Of a stretch of DNA of 16,702 bases, positions 1 through 7,476 are shown one piece after another. Source of the DNA: Gallionella sp. UBA4121 (GTDB taxonomy: Bacteria > Pseudomonadota > Gammaproteobacteria > Burkholderiales > Gallionellaceae). Numbering within the stretch: position 1 is the first letter of the stretch; each line of letters starts with the position of its first letter. Both the position numbers and the translations under genes were made by a program. The DNA lies in contig DFWZ01000001.1 in the NCBI GenBank assembly GCA_002381565.1, forward strand, positions 47,016-63,717, given 5' to 3'. The notes beneath the pieces were generated by a model that saw only the letters and a list, made by a program, of their open reading frames with translations, had not been told where the DNA came from and made no database searches.

Positions 1-141
1 AAAGTGCAGGAAGAAGCCGGCAAACTGGTCGGCAGCAAAGAACAGCAAATCAAGGGTCTTGGCAAACAAGTTTCCGGAAAAGCAGAAAAAGTCGTGGGTG
101 ATGCAAAGGAAGCAATTAAGGATGCCAAAAAGCCTTCTTGA
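1..141 (+). CDS. CsbD family stress-response protein (3' end only)
   Basis: This is the C-terminal 46 residues of a gene that begins before the window. The open frame starts at base 1 and ends with TGA at 139-141. The visible part is Lys/Gly/Glu-rich and amphipathic, with the CsbD-like signatures KVQEEAGKLVGS and QIKGLGKQVSGKAEK. CsbD proteins are small, hydrophilic and cytoplasmic, are often induced by general or envelope stress, and have no known biochemical activity; E. coli YjbJ is an example. The usual length is 60-70 residues, so roughly 15-25 N-terminal residues are missing. A 16-bp hairpin follows the stop codon at once, so the transcript probably ends there, separate from the lipoprotein gene downstream. 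Confidence 0.8.
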   Translation, partial: KVQEEAGKLVGSKEQQIKGLGKQVSGKAEKVVGDAKEAIKDAKKPS

Positions 142-147
142 CGTGGT

Positions 148-184
148 GACAGTAAATGGCCGTTATGTACGGCCATTTACTGTC
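148..184 (+). terminator. Perfect 16-bp hairpin after the CsbD-family gene
   Basis: GACAGTAAATGGCCGT at 148-163 pairs without mismatch with 169-184 around a five-base loop (TATGT). It begins seven bases after the CsbD-family stop codon. No T-run follows on the + strand, so it may be a non-canonical terminator or a 3'-end stabilising stem. The pairing is read directly; the role is inferred. Confidence 0.6.
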
Positions 185-200
185 CATCATAATGATTAAA

Positions 201-219
201 TGCCAGTTTCAGACTGGCA
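201..219 (+). other. Second hairpin, upstream of the lipoprotein gene
   Basis: TGCCAGT at 201-207 pairs with ACTGGCA at 213-219 around the loop TTCAG. It lies 54 bases before the lipoprotein start. It could be part of a 5' leader or a protein-binding site; read on the - strand it is followed by TTTAAT. The function is unknown. Confidence 0.4.
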
Positions 220-273
220 AATTCAGCAAGATAGTATGATAAACATCCTTTTCATCATCAGGAGATACAAATT

Positions 274-468
274 ATGAAACTTGAAAAAACCATCCGTATC
301 GTCATTGTCATGAGTGCGTTGATTGCGGCGCTGTCTGCCTGCCAGAAACAGGAAGGACCGGCAGAGCATGCCGGCAAGGAGGTCGACAAAACGGTAGATA
401 AGGCTGGCCAGCAAATCGAAAAAGCAGGTGAGAACATCCAGGACGCGGCAAAAGGCAATAAGAAGTAA
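274..468 (+). CDS. Small lipoprotein with an amphipathic helical tail
   Basis: This 64-residue protein has a typical lipoprotein signal: charged N-terminus (Lys2, Lys5, Arg8), hydrophobic stretch 9-20, then lipobox LSAC with the lipidated Cys at 23. The mature part is about 41 residues, rich in Lys, Glu, Asp, Ala and Gln, with repeated VDK/AGQQIEKAGENI-type segments that suggest one amphipathic helix. AGGAG at 260-264, nine bases before the ATG, supports the start. I do not recognise a named family. It resembles entericidin-like and YtxH-like small envelope stress proteins only in size and composition. Its neighbour is a CsbD-family gene, and such small stress proteins often occur together, so a role in envelope stress is a guess. 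Residues after Cys23 (QKQ) give no Asp+2 retention signal, so outer-membrane placement is more likely. Confidence 0.75.
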   Translation: MKLEKTIRIVIVMSALIAALSACQKQEGPAEHAGKEVDKTVDKAGQQIEKAGENIQDAAKGNKK

Positions 469-762
469 CGGTTTGGCATTGCGGACATGAAGGCATGACC
501 AATTCAGTTTTAGGCTTGCCCCGCTTTGTCCGCACGATTTTTGTATGATGGGGTTTGCACCTGTTTCGACCTGCTTGTAATGGTGAAATTAGGTTCCTGA
601 TAAAAGTGCCGTCTGGTTGATTTGTGAGTCCCGGATAGGTCATCAGCGCTTTCACTGAAGGTTACCCAATAGCTCGCAAGATAAGCCGGGTTGTCCCGGT
701 GAAGCTAAATAGAAGTCAGCTTTCCACAGTTTTCTTCTCAGCCATTGGGTAGAATACCAACC
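469..762. other. Intergenic region before the EEP/cardiolipin synthase pair
   Basis: I see no convincing gene in these 294 bases. TGCGGACA at 480-487 could pair with TGTCCGCA at 527-534 across a 39-base loop, followed by a T-run near 538-542; this would be a weak terminator for the lipoprotein gene. A folded element lies at 670-707: CCGGG at 686-690 pairs with CCCGG at 695-699, enclosed by TAGCT at 670-674 with AGCTA at 703-707. No clear promoter or Shine-Dalgarno sequence for the next gene was found. Confidence 0.35.
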
Positions 763-1515
763 ATGATGACGACCCTGAAAATTGCCACCTACAATATCCA
801 CAAGGGTTTCTCCTACTTCAACCGGCGGGTGGTGCTGCACGAGTTGCGCGACCGCTTGCACGAGCTGAATGCCGATATCGTGTTTTTGCAGGAGGTACAG
901 GGAGAACACAATTTCCACTCGCAGAATTTTGCGAACTATCCTGCAGGCGCGCAGCACGAATTCATCGCGGACAGGCGATGGCCGCATTCCGCATACGGCA
1001 TGAATTCTGTCTACGCGGCGGGACACCATGGCAACGCAATCCTGAGCCGCTATCCGATCGTGCAGACGCTCAACACCGATATATCCGCACATCGCTTTGA
1101 GAGCAGGGGGCTGCTTCACAGCGAAATCGAGCTTTTGAATGGGCAGCGCGTGCATTGCCTGTGCGCGCATTTTGGTCTGTTTGCCAAGGGGCGGCGTACT
1201 CAAACTGCGGCGCTAATTGAATATGTGAAGAATGAAATCCCAGCCGATGTGCCGGTCATCATTGCCGGGGACTTCAATGACTGGCGCAATCAGATGAGTC
1301 TGGCAATCTCAAATGAGTTGGGCATGCATGACGTGTTTAATCTGCACGGAGGGAGGTTGGCGCGCAGCTTCCCGGCCAGAATGCCGATGTTTCGTCTGGA
1401 TCGCATTTACGTGCGTGGTTTCACCGTGCAGAAGAGCGATGTGCATGTGGGCGGAGCATGGCAACGCCTGTCCGATCACGCTGCATTGTCGGCCAGTCTG
1501 AAGCTGAATGTCTGA
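763..1515 (+). CDS. Endonuclease/exonuclease/phosphatase (EEP) family protein, YbhP-like
   Basis: The 250-residue product has the full EEP (DNase I-like) catalytic set: Asn11 in TYNIHKG, metal-binding Glu44 in LQEVQG, His136, Asp170 and Asn172 in AGDFNDW, Asp213 in RLDRIYV, and Asp238-His239 in LSDHAALSA. The family cleaves phosphodiester bonds in nucleic acids or phospholipids; the substrate here cannot be read from sequence. No signal peptide is evident. The frame could open at a TTG at 745, but ATG at 763 is preferred because the protein then starts just before the conserved first strand. No strong Shine-Dalgarno is visible for either. The gene overlaps the cardiolipin synthase gene by 8 bases. 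E. coli has the same pair (ybhP next to clsB/ybhO), so a link to phospholipid metabolism is plausible but inferred. Confidence 0.88.
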   Translation: MMTTLKIATYNIHKGFSYFNRRVVLHELRDRLHELNADIVFLQEVQGEHNFHSQNFANYPAGAQHEFIADRRWPHSAYGMNSVYAAGHHGNAILSRYPIVQTLNTDISAHRFESRGLLHSEIELLNGQRVHCLCAHFGLFAKGRRTQTAALIEYVKNEIPADVPVIIAGDFNDWRNQMSLAISNELGMHDVFNLHGGRLARSFPARMPMFRLDRIYVRGFTVQKSDVHVGGAWQRLSDHAALSASLKLNV

Positions 1516-2683
1516 GATGCATCAGGTAGACGGGAACCAGCTCACGCTGCTGCAAAATGGCGCTGCGTATTTTCCGCAGCTGTGCGCGGATATCGACGCA
1601 TGCAAGAGCTTCATTTATCTGGAAACCTATATTTTTTCCGCCGATGAGACCGGACGCCAGGTAAGCGACGCCTTGCAGCGTGCGGCGAGGCGCGACGTGG
1701 TGGTGCGTGTGCTGATGGATGGTTTCGGTTCGGCAGACTTGCCGCCGCACTGGCTTTCTGAGCTGTTTGATGCGGGCGTGCAGGTGCAATGGTTCAGGCG
1801 AGAAATTTCCCCTTTTACCTGGCGGCGCAATCGGCGTCGTCGTCTGCTTCGTTTGCATCGTAAACTGGTCGTATTGGATGGCGAGGTAGCCTTTGTCGGC
1901 GGTATCAATATCATTCACGATACGATGCGCAACGCGGGTTCTGCTGTGCCGCGCTTTGATTTTGCGGTACGCGTAGAGGGCAGCGTGGCAGGCGAGATTT
2001 ATGCTGTCATGCGCAGGCTTTGGGCGGCTGTGTCATGGGCCAATGACCGTGGCAAGCGTATCGAGCGCTTTATTATGGGCAGTGCCAGGCGTGCCGTGCT
2101 GCCCAATATCAAGGTTTTATTACGCGATAACTTGCGCCATCGTCGTGATATTGAGCGCGCCTATCTGAAGGCGATCATTGCAGCGCAGCACGAGGTGATG
2201 ATCGCCAGCGCCTATTTTCTGCCGGGACTTACTTTCCGCCGAACCTTGATACAGGCCGCAGAGCGCGGGGTGCGCGTGGTTCTGTTACTGCAAGGCCGTG
2301 TGGAATACCGTCTGCTGCACTATGCAACGCATGCGTTGTACTCGCAATTGCTGGCAGCGGGTATCGAGATTTACGAATATCAAGCCAGCTATCTGCATGC
2401 CAAGGTCGCGGTAGTAGATGGTTCGTGGGTCACGGTGGGCTCGTCCAATATCGATCCATTCAGTTTATTGCTGGCGCGCGAGGCCAATCTTGTCGTATCC
2501 GACGCAGGTTTCGCCGCCGAGCTGCGCGACAGGTTGCTGGTGGCAATCTCGCAGGATGCGGTACGCATCAACCCTGCGCATTGGAACCGGGTGGGCTGGG
2601 GAGGGCATGTGGTGGCGCGATTAAGCTATGCCGCCGTGCGCATGATAATAGGGGTGCTGGGCTACGGTAAAAGTGTTGATTAG
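1508..2683 (+). CDS. clsB: Cardiolipin synthase B-like phospholipase D family protein
   Basis: This 391-residue protein has two HKD motifs, the hallmark of phospholipase D enzymes: His117-x-Lys119-x4-Asp124 followed by GG (131-132), and His297-x-Lys299-x4-Asp304 followed by GSSN (311-314). Such bacterial enzymes form cardiolipin by transferring a phosphatidyl group; E. coli ClsB uses phosphatidylglycerol and phosphatidylethanolamine. Length, lack of an N-terminal pair of transmembrane helices and the EEP partner match ClsB rather than ClsA. A basic, Arg-rich segment (106-115) precedes the first motif and may contact membrane. The ATG at 1508 overlaps the stop of the upstream gene, indicating translational coupling; a second in-frame ATG lies at 1517. 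The enzyme probably acts at the cytoplasmic membrane. Confidence 0.9.
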   Translation: MSEMHQVDGNQLTLLQNGAAYFPQLCADIDACKSFIYLETYIFSADETGRQVSDALQRAARRDVVVRVLMDGFGSADLPPHWLSELFDAGVQVQWFRREISPFTWRRNRRRRLLRLHRKLVVLDGEVAFVGGINIIHDTMRNAGSAVPRFDFAVRVEGSVAGEIYAVMRRLWAAVSWANDRGKRIERFIMGSARRAVLPNIKVLLRDNLRHRRDIERAYLKAIIAAQHEVMIASAYFLPGLTFRRTLIQAAERGVRVVLLLQGRVEYRLLHYATHALYSQLLAAGIEIYEYQASYLHAKVAVVDGSWVTVGSSNIDPFSLLLAREANLVVSDAGFAAELRDRLLVAISQDAVRINPAHWNRVGWGGHVVARLSYAAVRMIIGVLGYGKSVD

Positions 2684-2691
2684 GGCGCGCT

Positions 2692-2700
2692 TGCTATAAT
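2692..2700 (+). promoter_or_regulatory. Extended -10 promoter for the GH18-like gene
   Basis: TGCTATAAT is a perfect extended -10 element (TG-n-TATAAT), and initiation near 2707 would leave a leader of about 32 bases. No good -35 is present at the usual spacing, as is common for extended -10 promoters. It suggests that the glycosidase gene can be transcribed apart from clsB. Confidence 0.55.
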
Positions 2701-2738
2701 CCCACATCGCTGAATTTCAGCTTCAAGTTGGGGCATGG

Positions 2739-3836
2739 ATGTTATTCAAGGGAAAAATTCGCGGCTGGATCGCACTGCTCTTTTTTTCGCTGAGCCTTTA
2801 TATCGGGGAAGAGTTTGTTCGCCACGAAATACCTGTGCATTACCAGATATGGGGTTACTACCCCTACTGGATGAAGGACGAATGGCAGAAAATCGATCTG
2901 GGACTTTATGATCAGGTGCTTTTCTTTGATGTTCCTGTCAGCGCTGATGGACTTATTTTACAAACCACGGGCTGGCCCGGAAATTGGGAAAAACTGATTA
3001 TCGCAGCGAAAAAAAGCGGCACCCGCTTGCAGCCGACGTTCACTTTGTTCAATGCTGAAGAATTTGAACGAATCTTTTTGCATCAGAATCAGCGGAAATT
3101 GCTTCAGGCGGACATGCTTGCCCTGATCGATCAGGCAGATGCCAGCGGTCTGCAGCTTGATTTTGAGATTTTCAAAGACGTATCTGCTGCCAGTGCAGAG
3201 GGGTTCCGCCTTTTTTTGAAATCAATCAAGCAGGCGCTTGCCAGCAGAAAAAAGAATCTGAGCCTTTTTGTTTTAACAGAAGACAGTGCTGGTTTGTATG
3301 ACAGGGAGTCGCTCATGAGTCCGGACTATATTGTCATTCAGGGCTACGACGCGCACTGGAAGGGGAGCGCAAATGCAGGCCCCGTGGCAGAGCTGCGTGG
3401 GAGTTCGGCGGACAGTTGGGACTCTTCGCTGAAGCACTATCTGTCTTTGGGGGTTCCGCGCAATAAAATTATCATGTCGGTTCCTTTTTTCGGTTATGAA
3501 TGGCCGACAATCAGCGATGCGGCGGGGGCGTTGACCCGGGGTGTCGGCAGTGAAATCAGTTTTGCCCCGTTGCCTGCTGGTCTTGTTCCGGAGGTTGCGG
3601 CGTCAGCGCTGGCGCGTGTCAGGCAATACGGCATCCGGCGTGATCCGGTAAGCGGCTCACCCTATTACGTTTTCAACGATGGAACTGGCTGGTTTCAGGG
3701 GTGGTTTGAAGATGATGCGAGTCTGTCAGCCAAATTCGATTTCGTAAAAAAACAGCGGCTTGCCGGTATCGCTGTGTTCTCACTGGGATACGACAGTGGC
3801 AATTTTCAGCCTCTGTTGCGGCGTTACTTTCGTTAA
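2739..3836 (+). CDS. Membrane-anchored GH18-like glycosidase
   Basis: The 365-residue protein has one N-terminal hydrophobic segment (about 9-23) after basic residues, so it is probably anchored in the inner membrane with its domain in the periplasm. The rest resembles the GH18 TIM barrel: an opening strand with WGYYPYW (39-44), the active-site strand GLQLDFEIF with Asp141 and Glu143, a YIVIQGYDAHW segment like the family's MxYD strand, and IIMSVPFFGYEW. The canonical DGxDxDxE motif is reduced: the first two Asp positions are Ser and Gln, but the last Asp and the catalytic Glu remain, so activity is possible. GH18 and related enzymes cut GlcNAc-containing polymers. The gene is convergent with the exopolysaccharide operon. 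PgaB, a known poly-GlcNAc deacetylase, carries a C-terminal glycoside hydrolase domain, so a role on the same polymer is a reasonable inference. The true substrate is unknown. Confidence 0.72.
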   Translation: MLFKGKIRGWIALLFFSLSLYIGEEFVRHEIPVHYQIWGYYPYWMKDEWQKIDLGLYDQVLFFDVPVSADGLILQTTGWPGNWEKLIIAAKKSGTRLQPTFTLFNAEEFERIFLHQNQRKLLQADMLALIDQADASGLQLDFEIFKDVSAASAEGFRLFLKSIKQALASRKKNLSLFVLTEDSAGLYDRESLMSPDYIVIQGYDAHWKGSANAGPVAELRGSSADSWDSSLKHYLSLGVPRNKIIMSVPFFGYEWPTISDAAGALTRGVGSEISFAPLPAGLVPEVAASALARVRQYGIRRDPVSGSPYYVFNDGTGWFQGWFEDDASLSAKFDFVKKQRLAGIAVFSLGYDSGNFQPLLRRYFR

Positions 3837-3951
3837 CGTGAAACTCGCGAAGCGATTCATTCTCACCTTCCCCCTACGGGGAAGGATGGGATGAGGGAGA
3901 CGACCGGTGCAAGCACTTTCATGCTCAGGGGTATCGCTTGCGCCATGTAGG
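3837..3951. terminator. Convergent intergenic region with hairpins
   Basis: This spacer separates the ends of the GH18-like gene (+) and the deacetylase gene (-). CCTTCCCC at 3866-3873 pairs with GGGGAAGG at 3878-3885 around a four-base loop, flanked by TCTCA and GATGAGGG-type sequence. This recalls short dispersed intergenic repeats of many proteobacteria. A second, longer-looped pairing is GGTGCAAGC at 3906-3914 with GCTTGCGCC at 3936-3944 (one G-T pair). A shared bidirectional terminator is likely, although no T-run is present. Confidence 0.5.
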
Positions 3952-5937
3952 TTAGTAACTCAAGTAATAGCTATAGTGACCCGCTGCAAGGGCATTGAAG
4001 ACAAGTGCAGTCCGGTAATCATCCAGACGGACCAACAAAGGCGGCGTCATCCCGACTTTGGTAACCCTGATCGTGGGCTGCAATCCCCTGACGGGGTTTG
4101 AAATTACAAGTGCAGCGCTCCGGCGCAGCCCGGGATTCTCAACAGTGATATTCAGCAGCATTCTTTTAGGGTCGCCGGTGAGGTTAGATTTGAACAGGGC
4201 GCGCTCCCGCCACCAGGATTCTATTTTTCCACTGGGTGCAATCCAAGTCTTGTTGCCCGACGACTTGATGTGGGCAAGGAACTGTGCTGTTGCCTGTGCG
4301 ACCTCTCTGCCTGCGCCGAAGTTCTGACTGTGCACGCTCAGTACGCCGAGCGCCCCGAATTCGCGCGCCTGATCGAAATCTTCAATCATGACTTTTGTCA
4401 TATTCTGACTGCTGAGTCCTTCCTTTGTGAAGTTCATGTCGTCTCTTTGCGTTCTGGGCAGCACGATCAGCCCCTTCTGAAAGTCTTTTGGAGATGACGG
4501 GGAGAGGTAGGGGAGCATGGCCTCGGTGTTATCCGAATTGGCCAGAATATGTCCGAAGCCTTTTTCGAAGAGCAGGGATTCGACAACCTGGTCGGAAAGT
4601 TCATAGGGTGGGCGAAAACCACGCAGCCCGGAGGGATCGTTCACCAACGGCCGCAGTTCCTGCTGCATCGTATCCAGTCTTTTTGATTGCACTTCACGCG
4701 GCTGTCCCTTGAATGCTTCGTGTACGTCGCCGTGATAGGCAATCTCATGCTTGAGATCGAGTTGCCTGACGATATCAGGGTATTTGGCAGCAACCGAGGT
4801 CAGGCTGTAGAAAGTTCCGGCAAAGCCATTGGAATCGAGCATATTTGCGAAGTTGATCGCGTTCGGAAATCCCTGTTCCGTATCCATCTCGAGAATTTGG
4901 GCAGCCCGGTAGGGATAAGGCCAGTTGGCGAGATAATCATCCGGTCGGCGTTGTAACCAGTTTAAAACATCATCAAGCAGCTTGTACATGCTTCCCTGAT
5001 TAAAGCGCCATGAGCTTTCTGAAAAGCCGAAATAAACTCGCCTTGATGGACCCGTTTCGGTGTAAACGATAGCTTCGTTTGCACTGGCAGCGCCAGGCTT
5101 GCGCACTGCATCCATCACGCGTCCGGCGACATTGTCCCCACCGGAAAAGCGCAATGGCCGTTCGTGAATTTCATCAAGTCCCAGCCATATCTGGCTTCCT
5201 GCAGCGAGACTAAAAGCGATAGGTGTTTCACCGGATACCACGAGAAATTTTTCATTATCCTGTGCTGCGATTTCTCCTGTGACTTTAATGCCGAACTGCT
5301 CGTGCAGGAAGTCATAGCCTATCCAATCGGCAGCGCCATTCCTTGCACCCGTCGACCACGTGGCAAGCACGCTACCCCCTTTGTTTTCAAATACCTGAAT
5401 GGCGGCGCGCTCTTCGGAGCTGAGTGCAACAGCGGATGGTAAAATTAAAATACCGGGTTTTAGCTCGGTCGTTAAATTCGTATCCTGAATATCTGTGTAT
5501 TTGATGCCTCGAACCTGAAAATAATAGTGCCACTGATCCAGAATCAGCTTGTAATTTCCTCCTGAAGAGGTGAAATAGTCACTTGTTCTTTTGGAATTAA
5601 AAAGATAAATATCAGAAGCGTGAATATTGACAGCTGAAGTTATTTGATAAGGGTCGGACTGCTGAAAATCTGGCGATGTAGCGTTGACTGGCAACTGGCT
5701 GGCGGCGGTCGTATCCGACTGCAAATTGGAATAGGTATCCTTGACGGCGTCAAGCACATGATTTTGATCCACCCAGCCATTATTTTGCATAATGAGGGTG
5801 TACGATAAAGAGGCCAGCGCGAACCCTCCGATCAAAAAGAGGGGGAAGAAAAACAGCGGGGAATTTCTGATTCTGGAGAAAACTCCATTGTTCTTATGAA
5901 TTGATAACGTGTTCATCTTGCGTGTGGGTGAAGTCAT
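3952..5937 (-). CDS. Membrane-anchored polysaccharide deacetylase (CE4/NodB-like) with extra N-terminal domain
   Basis: The 661-residue product has a signal anchor (about 28-50), so the bulk is periplasmic. Residues about 105-260 look like a glutamine-amidotransferase/ThuA-type Rossmann domain (strand-rich, with PGILILPSAVALSSEE and NKGGSVLATW). Residues about 340-540 form a NodB-homology domain: EMDTEQG at 350-356 (Asp352 in the metal/catalytic position), the metal pair His402 and His406 in YHGDVH, RPPY at 442-445, and LSVHS with His536. A beta-rich tail of about 95 residues follows. CE4 enzymes remove N- or O-acetyl groups from polysaccharides; after a GlcNAc-type synthase the expected job is partial de-N-acetylation of the polymer, as PgaB does. 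It is the last gene of the operon, and its start lies 44 bases inside the small membrane gene. A second in-frame ATG (residue 8, base 5916) is possible. The substrate is not shown by sequence. Confidence 0.83.
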   Translation of the reverse strand: MTSPTRKMNTLSIHKNNGVFSRIRNSPLFFFPLFLIGGFALASLSYTLIMQNNGWVDQNHVLDAVKDTYSNLQSDTTAASQLPVNATSPDFQQSDPYQITSAVNIHASDIYLFNSKRTSDYFTSSGGNYKLILDQWHYYFQVRGIKYTDIQDTNLTTELKPGILILPSAVALSSEERAAIQVFENKGGSVLATWSTGARNGAADWIGYDFLHEQFGIKVTGEIAAQDNEKFLVVSGETPIAFSLAAGSQIWLGLDEIHERPLRFSGGDNVAGRVMDAVRKPGAASANEAIVYTETGPSRRVYFGFSESSWRFNQGSMYKLLDDVLNWLQRRPDDYLANWPYPYRAAQILEMDTEQGFPNAINFANMLDSNGFAGTFYSLTSVAAKYPDIVRQLDLKHEIAYHGDVHEAFKGQPREVQSKRLDTMQQELRPLVNDPSGLRGFRPPYELSDQVVESLLFEKGFGHILANSDNTEAMLPYLSPSSPKDFQKGLIVLPRTQRDDMNFTKEGLSSQNMTKVMIEDFDQAREFGALGVLSVHSQNFGAGREVAQATAQFLAHIKSSGNKTWIAPSGKIESWWRERALFKSNLTGDPKRMLLNITVENPGLRRSAALVISNPVRGLQPTIRVTKVGMTPPLLVRLDDYRTALVFNALAAGHYSYYLSY

Positions 5938-6121
5938 TGAGCATATGTCGCTTCATAAATATCGGCTCGAACGTCTCATCTATGGCGGTTTTTCCCGCGC
6001 TGGAAGATATCGGCTTTCGCCATTCCCTGACCTTGTAGGCAAAGTAAGCGGCAAAAGCCAGAACCAGTGTGGCAATGGTGGTCACCAGCACGATTGTTGA
6101 AAAAATAGAAACCAGATCCAT
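5894..6121 (-). CDS. 75-residue single-helix membrane protein of the exopolysaccharide operon
   Basis: The protein begins with a hydrophobic helix (about 4-29), followed by a basic juxtamembrane stretch (YKVREWRKP) and a polar tail of about 40 residues, so it is probably an inner-membrane protein with a cytoplasmic tail. I do not recognise a named family. Its start codon shares one base with the glycosyltransferase stop (TGATG), and its 3' end is overlapped by the deacetylase gene, which strongly supports that it is translated. In poly-GlcNAc systems the synthase PgaC needs a small membrane partner, PgaD (about 137 residues, two helices). This protein sits in the equivalent place but is shorter and has one helix. 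An accessory role with the synthase is inferred from position only. Confidence 0.7.
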   Translation of the reverse strand: MDLVSIFSTIVLVTTIATLVLAFAAYFAYKVREWRKPISSSAGKTAIDETFEPIFMKRHMLNDFTHTQDEHVINS

Positions 6122-7476
6122 CAGAGCTTGCCCTCCCGTTCGAGTTTTCCCCAGTTCATCTTTGTGCCAGCCAATTCTTCAATACTCGCGAGGATTTTTG
6201 CCACGTCGACGAGCAATAAATAGAATACACGAAACACGAGCGCATAGGCTATGAGCAGGGTGTCTTCTTTTTCGATGATGACGCAATAAGCTGCCGCCAC
6301 AACGTCAAGGATGGAAAGCTGAAGCCACCAGAATCCGAGCAGAATGGTGACGCCGTATTTGAGACCGACCCATGCAAAAAAAACATTACCTGTCAGGTTG
6401 GATATTGGCCAGAGCACCCCTTCAAACAGCATGTACCAGAGGATGAAGCCGTTTACGCCTGCCTTGTGGGGGTGCCAAAGACTCCATGAGTGTTTTTTGA
6501 TTGCCTGGAGTATGCCGCGTGTCCATCGGTAACGTTGTTTGAGCAGGTCGATCATGCGGCTTGGAGACTCGACCCAGGCGATCGCCCTGGGCTCGTAAAT
6601 GATATGCCAGCCTTCAAATAACAGCTTGAGGGTCAGGTCGCAGTCTTCGGCAAAGGTGTCGTCATCGTAGCCGCGAACTTGCCAGAGTGCGCTTTTGCGA
6701 AACATACCGAGGGGACCTGCGATGATGTTGACAGCGCGGATGTAACTTTGCGCTTTTCTCGAAAGCGCCAGCCCTTCGATATATTCGAGCGCCTGAACCT
6801 GAGTGATCAGATTGTCCCGGTTAACGACCTTGACGTTTCCGGCTACCGCGGCAATTTTCGGATCATCAAAATGCCTGATGCAGTCGCGCAGCGTATTCGG
6901 GGAAAGTCGGGTGTCGCCATCCATATTTAGAATGAAATCGCCCTTTGCGTAGGCCATTCCGGTATTGAGTGCGTTGGCCTTGCCGCCATTGGCTTTGGTG
7001 AGTACGGTGACGACGCATTTTTCGGTCACATTGACCATTTCGCATGCGCGCTCATAGGTGTCGTCGGTCGAGCCATCATCGACAACCAGCACTTCATAAT
7101 GCGGGTAATCGAGTTCCAGCAGCGAGCGAATGGCGGTTTGTATGATCAGCCCTTCGTTGTACGCTGGCACGACGATGGTGATAAAGGGCAGCCTGTTATC
7201 CGATTCCGGCGTGGGTGCGCCCGCGATACGTTCGAGTTCGTGTCGTCTGGTGTTGTCCAGATGCTCCAGATAGGAAAGTATGATCAGGATGACGTAACGT
7301 ATCACGAGGATAACGATGAATACGGTCAAATAGTCTGTAATCGTTGTTACAAACGGATTCCCCGATAAAAAATCGGTGATGTGTGAGTCCCAGCTTTTTA
7401 AGAACTTGGTCAACAGAAATCCGGTGAAGGCGATTGAAATCACCGCCGTTAACAGGAAGCAGATTTTTCTAGTCAC
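6121..7476 (-). CDS. Processive family-2 glycosyltransferase (PgaC/NodC-like polysaccharide synthase)
   Basis: The 451-residue membrane enzyme has all motifs of a processive GT2 synthase: VVDDGSTDD (Asp133-Asp134, UDP-sugar binding), NGGK at 163-166, DGD at 186-188 (metal binding), AEDCD with the catalytic Asp278, and QRYRW at 314-318 (polymer binding). Two helices come before the catalytic domain (about 5-23 and 50-71) and about four after it (about 342-360, 364-384, 386-402, 407-428), as expected for a synthase that also moves the chain across the inner membrane. No PilZ domain is present, unlike BcsA. Domain order and size match PgaC/IcaA, NodC and hyaluronan synthases, so a GlcNAc-type polymer is likely but unproven. 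It starts with GTG, overlapping the upstream stop by four bases (GTGA), so it is translationally coupled to the outer-membrane gene. Confidence 0.88.
   Translation of the reverse strand: MTRKICFLLTAVISIAFTGFLLTKFLKSWDSHITDFLSGNPFVTTITDYLTVFIVILVIRYVILIILSYLEHLDNTRRHELERIAGAPTPESDNRLPFITIVVPAYNEGLIIQTAIRSLLELDYPHYEVLVVDDGSTDDTYERACEMVNVTEKCVVTVLTKANGGKANALNTGMAYAKGDFILNMDGDTRLSPNTLRDCIRHFDDPKIAAVAGNVKVVNRDNLITQVQALEYIEGLALSRKAQSYIRAVNIIAGPLGMFRKSALWQVRGYDDDTFAEDCDLTLKLLFEGWHIIYEPRAIAWVESPSRMIDLLKQRYRWTRGILQAIKKHSWSLWHPHKAGVNGFILWYMLFEGVLWPISNLTGNVFFAWVGLKYGVTILLGFWWLQLSILDVVAAAYCVIIEKEDTLLIAYALVFRVFYLLLVDVAKILASIEELAGTKMNWGKLEREGKL

Noticed and set aside
745..762. TTG start for the EEP gene
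   Set aside because: It adds six residues before the conserved first strand without a ribosome site; ATG at 763 is simpler.
652..1203. Long open frame on the - strand (183 codons)
   Set aside because: It lies antisense to the EEP gene, whose catalytic motifs are all in the + frame; its product has no recognisable domain.
6121..7476. Cellulose synthase BcsA, suggested by the BcsE-like neighbour
   Set aside because: The enzyme is only 451 residues, has no PilZ domain and its layout matches PgaC/NodC-type synthases.
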